Assembly: GCA_903853805.1 (NCBI GenBank)
Contig: CAINUN010000019.1
Location: 1-61,652 of the forward strand
Source of the DNA: an uncultured Bacteroidota bacterium
GTDB lineage: Bacteria; Bacteroidota; Bacteroidia; Chitinophagales; Chitinophagaceae
Length of the DNA stretch: 61,652 bases
Direction of reading: 5' to 3'
Below, in pieces: positions 33,753 to 42,066 of this stretch. A program made the translations under genes and the position numbers. Within the stretch, counting starts at the first letter, position 1. Each line of letters begins with the position of its first letter. Below the pieces are notes generated by a model, which was not told where the DNA came from, ran no database searches, and saw only the letters and a program-made list of their open reading frames with translations.

Positions 33753-36173
33753 ATGAACACACGACTCGCCCTTTTATTATTATGCCTAATTTTTACTACT
33801 AAATCAATGGCAGATGAAGATACTAAACTTCATGCGCTGCGCATTCAACAAGCACCTAAACTCGATGGGAAACCGGATGATGATTGCTGGAAAAAAGCTA
33901 AATCAATTGAACTTCAATATCAATTTGAGCCAAAGCCTGGTGACAAACCTACTGAACGCACAGAAGTAAAAATAGTTTATGACAACACTGCTGTTTATCT
34001 TTTAGCTCTTTGTTACGATAAGCACCTCGATAGTATTCAACATATTTTAACTAGTAGAGGAACTGTATGGGGTAACACGGAATGTGTTTATATCTTTCTA
34101 GATACTTATCATGATGGACAAAATGCTTTTGGGTTTGGGGTATCAATTGATAATGTTCAAGATGATTTTAAAGCAACAGATGGTGGAAGAAATATTGATG
34201 GTAGTTGGGATGCTGTTTGGGAAAGCAAAACAGGTTTAATTGAAAATGGTTGGGTTGCCGAAATCAAAATCCCCTACTCTGCTATTCGTTTCCCAAAGAA
34301 AGATATTCAAGATTGGGTTTGTGATTTTACTAGAGAAATTCTAAGGAAGAAAGAACTCATAGGTTGGTGTACTACACCACCAACAACTCCTGCTTTCGTT
34401 CCTTTTTTGCGCATAATTGATGGTGTAGAAAAAATAGTTCCTCCTCTTCGGCTTTCGCTTTCTCCTTATGCTTCGGGTTATTATCTCACGCAAGGAAATG
34501 CTACGAGCCAATCTTTTCATGGAGGAGCCGACATAAAATATGGCATCAACGAAAGCTTTACACTCGACATGACGTTGATTCCCGATTTTGGTCAGGTTGT
34601 GTCCGACCAAAAAGTGAAGAACCTCACGCCTTATGAAGTGCAGTATCAGGAACGTCGTCCGTTTTTTTTGGAAGGCTCGGAGTTGTTTAGCAAAAACGAC
34701 CTTTTCTATTCAAGAAGAATTGGTGATTTGTCGGATTTCAATTCTTATCGGCATAATGACTCAGGCTATGTTGCCAACAACCCTCCTGAACAAACACAAT
34801 TGCTCAACGCTTTTAAAATAAGTGGAAAGACAAAAGGTAACCTTGCTATTGGTTTGTTCAATGCCGTGACCGATAACCTTCGTGTTGATGCTACTAATAC
34901 TCAAAACAACGTCAAAGAAATTCTTTATGAACCACTCACCAACTTCAACATTTTGGTACTTGACCAAACATTGAAAAACAATTCCCACTTAGGCTTCATC
35001 AATACTAATGTTACACGCACAGCAAAAGGCAATGATGCCAATGTAACAGGTCTTGATTTAAAACTATTGAACAAGGCAAATACTTATCAATTTTCGCTAC
35101 AAGAAAACAACAGCAACATTTTTGTAAAGAACGGAGGCGATATCAAAAGCGCAGAAGTTGTGTCGGGAAATAGAATTAATACCGGCTTCGCAAAAATCAC
35201 AGGAATGTGGCAATGGGGTTATGGTGCCAATGTGGTGAGCAATACCTACAACACCAACGACATGGGTTATCTTGCCAAGAACAATTTTATCCACCACAAT
35301 GCCTACTTGCGGCAGTTTATCACCAAGCCTTTTTGGCATTTCTTGAATATGAATAGTGGTTTGTTCTTAGATTATGAAACTCAATACGAGGGTAACAAAT
35401 TTGCTTATGTTCAAGTTGGGGCAAGAAACAAAGTGGATTGGAAGAATTACATGACTATGGTAACTTATTTCTGGGCAAACCCCACTGTTCAAAAAGATTA
35501 TTACGAACCCCGTTCAAGTGGCTGGCATTTCAATATTCCTCGTCAATACCAAACAGGAATTTATTTCTCTCCAGACTATCGAAAAACACTAGCTATTGAT
35601 TGTGGCTTGAACTATAAATGGCTCGACGAGAAGAATCGTTATGTGCTCGATTTCAATTTTGCACCAAGACTAAAACTGAGCAATAAATTTCTGTTGGTTT
35701 ACAATTACTACAATGCCTATAGCAGTAATAACTATGGCTATGTTGGCAATGATGGGAGTAATATTTATTTTGGAAGAAGAGACGTAAAAGAAATCAGCAA
35801 TTCGTTTTATCTGAGTTATGTCTTTACCAACAAAATGTCTTTATCGCTCAATGCAAGACACTATTGGAGTGGCGGCAGATATGACCAATACTACACCCTT
35901 CAAAATGACGGGGATTTGCAAGCGACTAACCAAAACCTAAGTGCCGACTTTGACTACAATGCTTGGACAATGGATGCGGTGTTCTCCATGCAGTTTGCTC
36001 CCGGTAGTTATCTTACACTTGCTTGGAAAAACCTTGCCGACTATGATGGTGTGCTGCCCAAATTTGCCTATGCCGATAATTGGAACACTACCTTCAACCA
36101 ACAACTTGCCAATTCTTTTTCCATCAAAATGCTTTATTACCTCGATGTAAATAATTGGCGAAGGAAAGCATAA
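33753..36173 (+). CDS. CBM9-like and DUF5916 outer-membrane protein
   Basis: An 806-residue exported protein with a signal peptide (ends SMADE). The first about 210 residues form a carbohydrate-binding family 9-like domain (APKLDGKPDDDCWKKA, TAVYLLALCYD, GWVAEIKIPYSAIRFP). The rest is the DUF5916 beta-barrel-like region (LDMTLIPDFGQVVSDQKVKN, ERRPFFLEGSELF) with a typical terminal strand region. DUF5916 proteins are frequent in Bacteroidota and thought to sit in the outer membrane; the ligand is unknown. Monocistronic, and its end is 2 bp from the convergent dusB. Confidence 0.9.
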   Translation: MNTRLALLLLCLIFTTKSMADEDTKLHALRIQQAPKLDGKPDDDCWKKAKSIELQYQFEPKPGDKPTERTEVKIVYDNTAVYLLALCYDKHLDSIQHILTSRGTVWGNTECVYIFLDTYHDGQNAFGFGVSIDNVQDDFKATDGGRNIDGSWDAVWESKTGLIENGWVAEIKIPYSAIRFPKKDIQDWVCDFTREILRKKELIGWCTTPPTTPAFVPFLRIIDGVEKIVPPLRLSLSPYASGYYLTQGNATSQSFHGGADIKYGINESFTLDMTLIPDFGQVVSDQKVKNLTPYEVQYQERRPFFLEGSELFSKNDLFYSRRIGDLSDFNSYRHNDSGYVANNPPEQTQLLNAFKISGKTKGNLAIGLFNAVTDNLRVDATNTQNNVKEILYEPLTNFNILVLDQTLKNNSHLGFINTNVTRTAKGNDANVTGLDLKLLNKANTYQFSLQENNSNIFVKNGGDIKSAEVVSGNRINTGFAKITGMWQWGYGANVVSNTYNTNDMGYLAKNNFIHHNAYLRQFITKPFWHFLNMNSGLFLDYETQYEGNKFAYVQVGARNKVDWKNYMTMVTYFWANPTVQKDYYEPRSSGWHFNIPRQYQTGIYFSPDYRKTLAIDCGLNYKWLDEKNRYVLDFNFAPRLKLSNKFLLVYNYYNAYSSNNYGYVGNDGSNIYFGRRDVKEISNSFYLSYVFTNKMSLSLNARHYWSGGRYDQYYTLQNDGDLQATNQNLSADFDYNAWTMDAVFSMQFAPGSYLTLAWKNLADYDGVLPKFAYADNWNTTFNQQLANSFSIKMLYYLDVNNWRRKA

Positions 36174-36175
36174 TC

Positions 36176-37159
36176 TTATTCTTCCATTTTTCTTGCAAGA
36201 AGGTCTTCAAAAACTGCTTCGATGCTTTCGGTGCTATCGCAAGTGACAAGCCTGTTGCGAAACTCTTTGATGTGTGATAAGCCTTTCAAGTAATTGCTGT
36301 AATGACGCCGCATTTCAAGAATGCCTACTACATTTCCCTTCCATTTCACGGAGCCATAAAGATGTTTTTTGCAAGCTTCAATGCGCTCTTCAAGCGTGGG
36401 TGGTGGCAGTAATGCTCCTGTTTCGAAAAAGTGTTTTATTTCTCTAAAAATCCAAGGGTAACCAATGGCAGCCCTGCCAATCATGATGCCGTCAACGCCG
36501 TATCTGTTTTTATATTCCAATGCTTTTTGCGGACTGTCCACATCGCCATTGCCGAAAATAGGGATTTGAATGCGTGGGTTGTTTTTCACTTTTGCTATCA
36601 ATGTCCAATCGGCTTCGCCTTTGTATAATTGTGCACGAGTGCGCCCATGAATAGTGAGTGCTTTGATGCCTACATCTTGTAGTCGCTCGGCCACTTCTTC
36701 AATGTTTTTGGTGTTGTCGTCCCAACCAAGTCGGGTTTTTACGGTTACGGGTAATGAGGTGTTTTTCACTACCGATGCGGTGAGCCTTACCATTAAATCT
36801 ATATCCTTCAACACGCCGGCACCGGCACCTTTACACACTACTTTTTTTACGGGACAGCCAAAGTTAATATCTAACAGGTCGGGGTTAGTAGCGTCTATGA
36901 TGCGAGCCGACAAGCCCATAGCTTCTTCGTCTCCACCAAATATTTGAATGCCAATGGGGCGTTCATAGTCGAAGATGTCGAGCTTTTGACGGCTTTTAAC
37001 GGCATCTCGAATCAATCCTTCTGAAGATATAAACTCTGTGTACATGAGGTCGGCGCCATGTTCCTTGCACACGGCCCGAAAAGGAGGGTCGCTCACATCT
37101 TCCATAGGGGCAAGCAATAGTGGGAAATTGCCAAGCTCAATTGTATCTATTTTCACCAT
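36176..37159 (-). CDS. dusB: tRNA-dihydrouridine synthase DusB
   Basis: FMN-dependent enzyme that reduces uridine to dihydrouridine in the tRNA D-loop. The protein from the ATG at 37159 is 327 residues, the normal DusB length. Landmarks are LLLAPMEDVSDPPFR (13-27), catalytic Cys109 in NFGCPVKKVVCKGAGAG, VKTRLGWDD, TIHGRTRAQLYKG and IPIFGNGDVDSPQKAL. The frame is open for 94 more codons upstream through a 14-bp repeat and part of array C, but that extension has no Dus homology and is rejected. The gene is likely transcribed from the repeat-rich region at 37160-37418. Confidence 0.95.
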   Translation of the reverse strand: MVKIDTIELGNFPLLLAPMEDVSDPPFRAVCKEHGADLMYTEFISSEGLIRDAVKSRQKLDIFDYERPIGIQIFGGDEEAMGLSARIIDATNPDLLDINFGCPVKKVVCKGAGAGVLKDIDLMVRLTASVVKNTSLPVTVKTRLGWDDNTKNIEEVAERLQDVGIKALTIHGRTRAQLYKGEADWTLIAKVKNNPRIQIPIFGNGDVDSPQKALEYKNRYGVDGIMIGRAAIGYPWIFREIKHFFETGALLPPPTLEERIEACKKHLYGSVKWKGNVVGILEMRRHYSNYLKGLSHIKEFRNRLVTCDSTESIEAVFEDLLARKMEE

Positions 37160-37203
37160 GAACGCGCAAAGATAAGTTTTCAGTTGGCTGATAATGGTTA
37201 GTA

Positions 37204-37245
37204 GTTGTTGGTTGATAGTTGTTGGTTGATAGTTGTTGGTTAATA
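37204..37245. repeat. 14-bp tandem repeat
   Basis: Three consecutive 14-bp units (GTTGTTGGTTGATA, same, GTTGTTGGTTAATA) with partial units on both sides, just upstream of dusB. Sequence of the same flavour occurs at 40446-40489. From 37246 to 37418 I see no gene. Confidence 0.75.
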
Positions 37246-37418
37246 GTTGTTTGTATATGGAATGAAGTAAGCAACCTAACATTTTAGGGGAAAAATCCTG
37301 CAGCAAATGGGGTGAAATCCCTTTTTTTTCAACCAAATCTTCGTCCAAACTTTGCAGCGTAAACCGTTTGAATACTTCCCATTCAGGCATGAGCAGCAAA
37401 GGAATACATAGGGCAATT

Positions 37419-37817
37419 AGCAACAAGCTTGGGGCTACCACCTACAAACAAGAGGCTTGTGCCCAAAAGATTCCAGTTAAAGCCCAAACTATTCGGGCTA
37501 CAGCCCAAAATGCTCAGGTTACAGCCCATAATACTTCGGCTAAAGCCCACAACCAAGGGGCTAAAGCCCAAAACTTTTGGGTTGCAGCCCACAAGCGAGG
37601 GGCTAAAGCCCAAAACCTTCCGGTCATAGCCCACAATGCTCGGGCTAAAGCCCACAACCAAGGGGCTGAAGCCCAAATGTCTCCGGTTATAGCCCACAAT
37701 CTTCGGGCTTCAGCCCACCCACCGTCGGGCATCGCCCAAATGATTTGGGATTGAGCCCAAACCGTTTGGGCGGCAGCCCACGACCTTCTTGGTTGTGAAA
37801 AAACACTACGGGCAGCA
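37419..37817. repeat. 21-bp tandem repeat array C
   Basis: About nineteen units with an exact 21-bp period. GCCCA starts 16 consecutive units from 37461 to 37776 at exactly 21-bp spacing, except that a few have GCCCA followed by C or A. Each unit pairs GCCC with a GGGC or GGTT about 13 bp later, so it contains inverted half-sites; one unit (from 37755) is the near-perfect palindrome GCCCAAACCGTTTGGGC. Edge units (37419-37460 and 37797-37817) are degenerate. The array ends 58 bp before the gene at 37875. It is clearly GC-richer than its surroundings. Confidence 0.95.
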
Positions 37818-37874
37818 ACCCAACGTGTTCATTATCAATAAATTATCATTAAAAATTAAAAATCAATCTTTTAT

Positions 37875-38546
37875 ATGCCACACAATGGTCCTTTTCCTAG
37901 CAAAGAAGCCGATCGTAATAGCTATTACAATGCAGCGGCTCCTTATATTTTAGTACCTGCCAACACCACTCGTTTTGGTGTTTCGGCAACTAATAAAAAC
38001 AATTTAACTACGGGACTTGCCTCTTGGAACACAGCTTTTGGACTGACGCAAAACCCTGATACCTGCACCAAAACGGCTATTGAAAACAAAAATGTAGCCG
38101 ATAAAAACATGCAAACGGTGATGCGTGCCATTTTTAACGACATACCCGAAAGTGTGTTGACCAATCAAGACCGCACCACGCTCAATTTGCCTGTTACCGA
38201 CAAGCATAGTACACCGGCACCTGTGCCTAGCACAAGGCCAAATGTGATGATTAATGCTGCCAATCGTTTGGAGCATGGCTTGAGTGTGAAGGACGAAAGC
38301 ACACCCAATAGCAGTGCCAAACCCGATGGCGTGCGTGGCTGTCAAATTTGGATGAAAGTGGGCGGCGAAGCCCCTGCCGATGTAAAGGAAATGAGGTATG
38401 TAGCCACTATTACCAAGTCGCCTTTTATCAATCATTTTGATGGAGCAGATGCAGGCAAAGTGATTTACTATTGGGCAAGATGGGAAAACACCCGCAGCGA
38501 AACCGGACCATGGAGTACGATGGTTGCAGCAACGGTTGTTGCTTAA
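37875..38546 (+). CDS. Helical plus FN3-like protein linked to array C
   Basis: A 223-residue cytoplasmic protein without a signal peptide. The N-terminal about 100 residues look helical (LASWNTAFGLTQNPDTCTK, AIENKNVADKNMQTVMRAIF, VLTNQDRTTLNLPVTDKH). A Pro-rich link STPAPVPSTRP leads to a C-terminal beta region with KPDGVRGCQIWMKVGGEAP, an FDGADAGKVIYYWARWEN strand pair and TGPWSTMVAATV, which resembles an FN3 domain. I recall closely similar conserved hypothetical proteins in several phyla, all uncharacterised. The gene is monocistronic with a terminator at 38553. No consensus promoter is visible between array and gene. Confidence 0.85.
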   Translation: MPHNGPFPSKEADRNSYYNAAAPYILVPANTTRFGVSATNKNNLTTGLASWNTAFGLTQNPDTCTKTAIENKNVADKNMQTVMRAIFNDIPESVLTNQDRTTLNLPVTDKHSTPAPVPSTRPNVMINAANRLEHGLSVKDESTPNSSAKPDGVRGCQIWMKVGGEAPADVKEMRYVATITKSPFINHFDGADAGKVIYYWARWENTRSETGPWSTMVAATVVA

Positions 38547-38552
38547 CCCCCC

Positions 38553-38590
38553 AAAGCCGCAGCAGCAAACAAGCCACTGCGGCTTTTTTT
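38553..38590 (+). terminator. Intrinsic terminator of the array C gene
   Basis: A 10-bp inverted repeat (AAAGCCGCAG/CTGCGGCTTT) with a 14-nt loop, followed by a T-run. It starts 7 bp after the stop codon. Confidence 0.9.
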
Positions 38591-38636
38591 ATGAATAAAT
38601 GTTCTTAAATTTACTTTTTCTTTAAAAACGGAGGTT

Positions 38637-38735
38637 ATGAAAAAAGGATTGTTGGTGTTGATTTGTTTGAAGGGGTTGATGCCCCATGTAATTGGGATTA
38701 CCAACTTTCAACCATTACCTAAAAATGGTCATTAA
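38637..38735 (+). CDS. Possible 32-residue peptide before a T9SS gene
   Basis: ATG at 38637 preceded by GGAGG with 2-7 bp spacing, an unusually strong Shine-Dalgarno for Bacteroidota. The peptide starts MKKGLLVLICLKGLM, like the beginning of a signal peptide, and stops 3 bp before the start codon of the cargo gene at 38739. It may be a leader peptide, a decayed signal sequence of a former gene, or chance. Confidence 0.3.
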   Translation: MKKGLLVLICLKGLMPHVIGITNFQPLPKNGH

Positions 38736-38738
38736 TGT

Positions 38739-40442
38739 ATGAACATTCAAAAACTTATTGCGTTTGTTTTTATCTTAATACCGACAATTGTATTGGCACA
38801 AACACCAAGTTGGGTATGGGGAATTAATAGCAATTGTATTAGCAATGACGAAGCCAATGTTATTACCCACGACAAGGCAGGCAATGTTTTTGTTGCTGGT
38901 CTGTTTTCTGGAACTATGCAATTAGATACATTCATGCTCAACTCAATGGGTGGTAATGATGTGTTTATAGCTAAATATGCTAACAATGGCACACTGCTTT
39001 GGGCTAAAAGCGGGGGTAGTAATGCGGATGAAACTGTTAGAGCCATAACTATTGATACCTCAGGCAATATATACATGACAGGTTCGTTTGGCGGTCATAT
39101 TATTTATCCAGTTTCATATACTGATACCGCTTATTTTTCTGATAGTAGCATAGTCAGTAAAGCCAATATGGATATTTATCTTATTAGCTATACGCCGAAT
39201 GGAAACATTCGATGGTTAAGAGATTATGGAAGTAAATACAATGATGTAGGTAAAATACTTACTTGTAACCAAAATAACCAAATAATTTTTAGTGGTGAGT
39301 TTTCTCGTTATAATGGTTCTCCTCCAATATATGACTCACTTCAGATTGATAACACAATGCTATATGCAATAAATGGGGAATCATTTATTATAAAAATGAG
39401 TGTCAATGCTAATGTTCAAAATTGTCAGCAATTTAAAATTGATATTTCAGGGCTTTCAATTGTCAAAGAAAATAAACCATGTATTATCAGTTACATTGGA
39501 TTTGGCTCAACAACTATTGACAATGTTACAATTAGTAGTATTTCTGCTGGCACAGTAAATGGAGGGTTTGCCATTATTATGTTGGACTCATCATTTCATG
39601 CAATATGGGGAAAGGTTTTCGGTGGACAAAATTCTGGTGGCAGCATTTGGGGTGAAGTTAATCCAATATCTATTGCATATGATGGCAATACTGGGGTATA
39701 TTTTCTTGGTTCTTATAAAGAATGTAGTTTGATAATACAAAATGCTATAGGATTACAATATGAACTAACATTTCATAACATTCTAGCTAAACTTGATACT
39801 AATGGACAACTTCAATGGATAAAATCATTTTTGGGTTATAGTGATTTTGATGCAGCAGAAAGTTTGTATTTGGATGAAAATCAAAATGTTTTTTTAGCAG
39901 GTTATTTTAAATACAAAGGATATTTCGAAAATGACACATTGCTTTCAACTGGTGTAGAAGATGCTTTTATTGCAAAATATGATAGCCTTGGAACAGAACA
40001 ATGGGCGATGAATATGGGCGGTAATAACACAGACGAGGGTATTGCCATTACTGGAACCGATGACGGCAGTCTTTATGTTTCCGGGCTTTTTTATAGTAGT
40101 GTTTTTAGTTATCAAGGTCATAGTATTAGTAACACGGGTGGTAGCGATATGTTTGTGGCTAAACTCTCCCAAACCACAGGCATCAGCAATGAACCTGACC
40201 AAGTAAAAGCAGAGGTCTATCCTAACCCTGCGAATGAAACCATCTACCTCAAAAGCAAGGATGCAATAGCGGCTATTAAGGTTTATGACATCACCGGAAA
40301 GATGGTGAGAGAAATGAAGTATGAAATACCCACAACAAATACAAGCCTTGATGTGCGGGGCTTAATTGATGGGATGTATTTTATGGAAGCTACTGCCAAA
40401 GGCAAAGTGCCTTTGATGGAAAAGATGGTTATTAGTCATTAA
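38739..40442 (+). CDS. SBBP-repeat protein, T9SS type A cargo
   Basis: A 567-residue secreted protein with a signal peptide (MNIQKLIAFVFILIPTIV, ending LAQT). It has SBBP-type beta-propeller repeats (NVFVAGLFSGTMQL, DVFIAKYANNGTLLWAKSGG, DAFIAKYDSLGTEQWAMNMGG). The C-terminal about 75 residues are a T9SS type A sorting domain (VYPNPANETIYL, IKVYDITGKMVREM, IDGMYFMEATAKG). It is related in architecture to the gene at 10599-12281. It follows the array C gene after a terminator, so it should have its own promoter, which I cannot pin down. A second, broken CTD lies just downstream. Confidence 0.92.
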   Translation: MNIQKLIAFVFILIPTIVLAQTPSWVWGINSNCISNDEANVITHDKAGNVFVAGLFSGTMQLDTFMLNSMGGNDVFIAKYANNGTLLWAKSGGSNADETVRAITIDTSGNIYMTGSFGGHIIYPVSYTDTAYFSDSSIVSKANMDIYLISYTPNGNIRWLRDYGSKYNDVGKILTCNQNNQIIFSGEFSRYNGSPPIYDSLQIDNTMLYAINGESFIIKMSVNANVQNCQQFKIDISGLSIVKENKPCIISYIGFGSTTIDNVTISSISAGTVNGGFAIIMLDSSFHAIWGKVFGGQNSGGSIWGEVNPISIAYDGNTGVYFLGSYKECSLIIQNAIGLQYELTFHNILAKLDTNGQLQWIKSFLGYSDFDAAESLYLDENQNVFLAGYFKYKGYFENDTLLSTGVEDAFIAKYDSLGTEQWAMNMGGNNTDEGIAITGTDDGSLYVSGLFYSSVFSYQGHSISNTGGSDMFVAKLSQTTGISNEPDQVKAEVYPNPANETIYLKSKDAIAAIKVYDITGKMVREMKYEIPTTNTSLDVRGLIDGMYFMEATAKGKVPLMEKMVISH

Positions 40443-40445
40443 TAT

Positions 40446-40489
40446 GGTTGATGGTTAATGGTTGATAGTTATTAGTTGATAGTTGATGG
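40446..40489. repeat. GGTTGATAGTT-type degenerate repeat
   Basis: Imperfect repeats of GGTTGATGG, GGTTAATGG and GTTGATAGTT directly after a T9SS cargo stop codon. Similar in style to the 14-bp repeat at 37204-37245. It is followed by a CTD remnant and then, to 40902, by small repeats and a hairpin. Confidence 0.55.
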
Positions 40490-40512
40490 TTGTGTCAGAA
40501 TAACAACCGACC

Positions 40513-40614
40513 ACTCGTCACTGAAAATTGATATGAAAGGTTTTTCAAGCGGCGTTTATCTTATAAATTCGAAAACGGAAAAGAAATCGAAACCACGAAA
40601 ATTATGAAACAATA
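40513..40614 (+). pseudogene. Remnant of a T9SS type A C-terminal domain
   Basis: Translation in one frame gives SLKIDMKGFSSGVYLINSKT and, after a one-base shift near 40583, EIETTKIMKQ followed by a stop at 40612-40614. This is the classic last-strand ending of type A CTDs (FSSGVYLI, then a polar turn, then TTKIMKQ). No upstream gene is joined to it: the cargo gene before it has its own intact CTD and stop. After the remnant there is aatcctgaaaatccgat-type filler to 40680. Confidence 0.7.
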
Positions 40615-40708
40615 AAAATCCTGAAAATCCGATAATCCTGAAAACGCGTACTGAACGTAGTCGAAGTATCATGATTCAGACAAAAAGTTATGCAGCCAAC
40701 ACACCTGT

Positions 40709-40760
40709 TGCGAATGTCCCTTGCTCCTCACAAAAAGGCTTGGCAAAGGAGACATTCGCA
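40709..40760. repeat. Long intergenic hairpin
   Basis: A 52-bp imperfect inverted repeat with perfect outer arms TGCGAATGTC/GACATTCGCA and partially paired inner parts (CCTTGC versus GGCAAAGG). There is no T-run, so it does not look like an ordinary terminator. It lies in the 460-bp gap between a cargo gene and the DUF4105 gene. Confidence 0.55.
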
Positions 40761-40902
40761 GAACTCAAAAAGAAACAGTAAAAGTGGTGAAGGAGTAATG
40801 TGTTTGCATGTTTTTGTGTCTGCATGTTATTGTAAAACCAAAGACACTGAACTACAAAAAAACAATAAGGATAACATTGGTCTTTTCACGAGATTTGCCA
40901 AG

Positions 40903-42066
40903 ATGTATCGTTCCTTTTTACTTTCATTTTTATTATTACTCTCTTCCTTAGGAGGTTTTGCCGAAACCCCATCACATTTGCGCATTAGTCTGCTTACATG
41001 CGGCACCGGCAAAGAAGCATGGGAAACTTTTGGACATACGGCTGTGCGTGTTACGGATAGTACAACAGGGGAAGATGTGGTGTTTAACTATGGAATGTTT
41101 AATGGTTTTGGCGATGGCTTCTTATTGCAATTCGTTAGGGGTAAACTACCTTATTATGTTGCCTATTATCCCTATCAATCTTTCTTACAAGAATACCGCG
41201 ATTATGGAAGAAGTGTGAGCGAACAAGAATTGACATTAAGCGATTCGATAAAAACTAGCATCCGAAATTTTCTTTTAGAAAACTGCCAAGAACGCAACAA
41301 GTATTACAAGTACGATTTCTTTTTCGACAATTGTGCCACTCGCATCCGCGATATATTTCCAACTGTTTTAGGGAAAGAATTTCATTACGGCAATGTACTG
41401 CCTACTGAAAAAAAACTAAGTTTTCGAAACATCATCAATCAATATTTCTATGCCGTTCATTGGCAGCGATTTGGGGTGAATCTTGTGTTGGGCAGTAAGA
41501 TAGATAAGGCAATGACCAATGATGAAATCATGTTCTTGCCCGATTTCTTAAGCGATGGTGTTGCTAAAGGAACCTTATCGAATCAACCAATTGCGAAGGC
41601 AAAGCAGTTATTAGTCATAGGCAATGAACCCGAAAAAGCAGGATGGAATGAACCTATGTTGGTGATGTTAGCTTTGCTAGGACTTACCTTAGTAGGGTTT
41701 CGTTACAAGAAATGGAACCTTGTGATGAACTTTTTATTGTTGTTTTTTACAGGCTTATTGGGTTGTGTCATCCTCATTATGTGGTTTGCCACCGATCATC
41801 AAACCTGCCAAAACAATTACAATCTACTTTGGGCATTGCCCACCAATCTTTTGCTAGCCTTTTTGCCTAAGAAAAACAAAGACCGATATGCCTTGGTGGC
41901 AATCCTTTTGTTGCTGGTCGCAATGTTGGTTCATTTAACGAAGATTCAAGAAATGCCACTCACGGAATTGAGTCCTTTACTCTTAGCTTTGCTGCTGTCC
42001 TACGGTTCCATATATCGTCACCATCAATCATCAGGTTCAAATCATGCGCTCACGACACATACATAG
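40903..42066 (+). CDS. DUF4105 (Lnb-like) membrane protein
   Basis: Predicted 387-residue envelope protein. I start at the ATG 40903 because it gives a signal peptide (MYRSFLLSFLLLLSSLGG, ending FAETP); the open frame upstream to 40690 covers the intergenic hairpin. Residues about 22-190 are a DUF4105/Lnb N-terminal periplasmic domain (ISLLTCGTGKEAWETFGHTAVRV, VFNYGMFNGF, YKYDFFFDNCATRIRD). The DNCATRIRD box with its Cys and Arg is conserved in the family and suggests peptidase-like chemistry. About five hydrophobic segments follow. It is the first gene of a three-gene run with the hydrolase and a T9SS type B protein. Confidence 0.9.
   Translation: MYRSFLLSFLLLLSSLGGFAETPSHLRISLLTCGTGKEAWETFGHTAVRVTDSTTGEDVVFNYGMFNGFGDGFLLQFVRGKLPYYVAYYPYQSFLQEYRDYGRSVSEQELTLSDSIKTSIRNFLLENCQERNKYYKYDFFFDNCATRIRDIFPTVLGKEFHYGNVLPTEKKLSFRNIINQYFYAVHWQRFGVNLVLGSKIDKAMTNDEIMFLPDFLSDGVAKGTLSNQPIAKAKQLLVIGNEPEKAGWNEPMLVMLALLGLTLVGFRYKKWNLVMNFLLLFFTGLLGCVILIMWFATDHQTCQNNYNLLWALPTNLLLAFLPKKNKDRYALVAILLLLVAMLVHLTKIQEMPLTELSPLLLALLLSYGSIYRHHQSSGSNHALTTHT

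Noticed and set aside
37160-37441. 94-residue N-terminal extension of DusB
   Set aside because: It runs through a 14-bp repeat and the edge of array C, has no Dus homology, and the ATG at 37159 gives the normal family start.
37419-37817. CRISPR array
   Set aside because: Only a few bases per unit are conserved, units are 21 bp with no separate spacers of 30 bp or more, and there are no cas genes. The same applies to arrays A, B and D.
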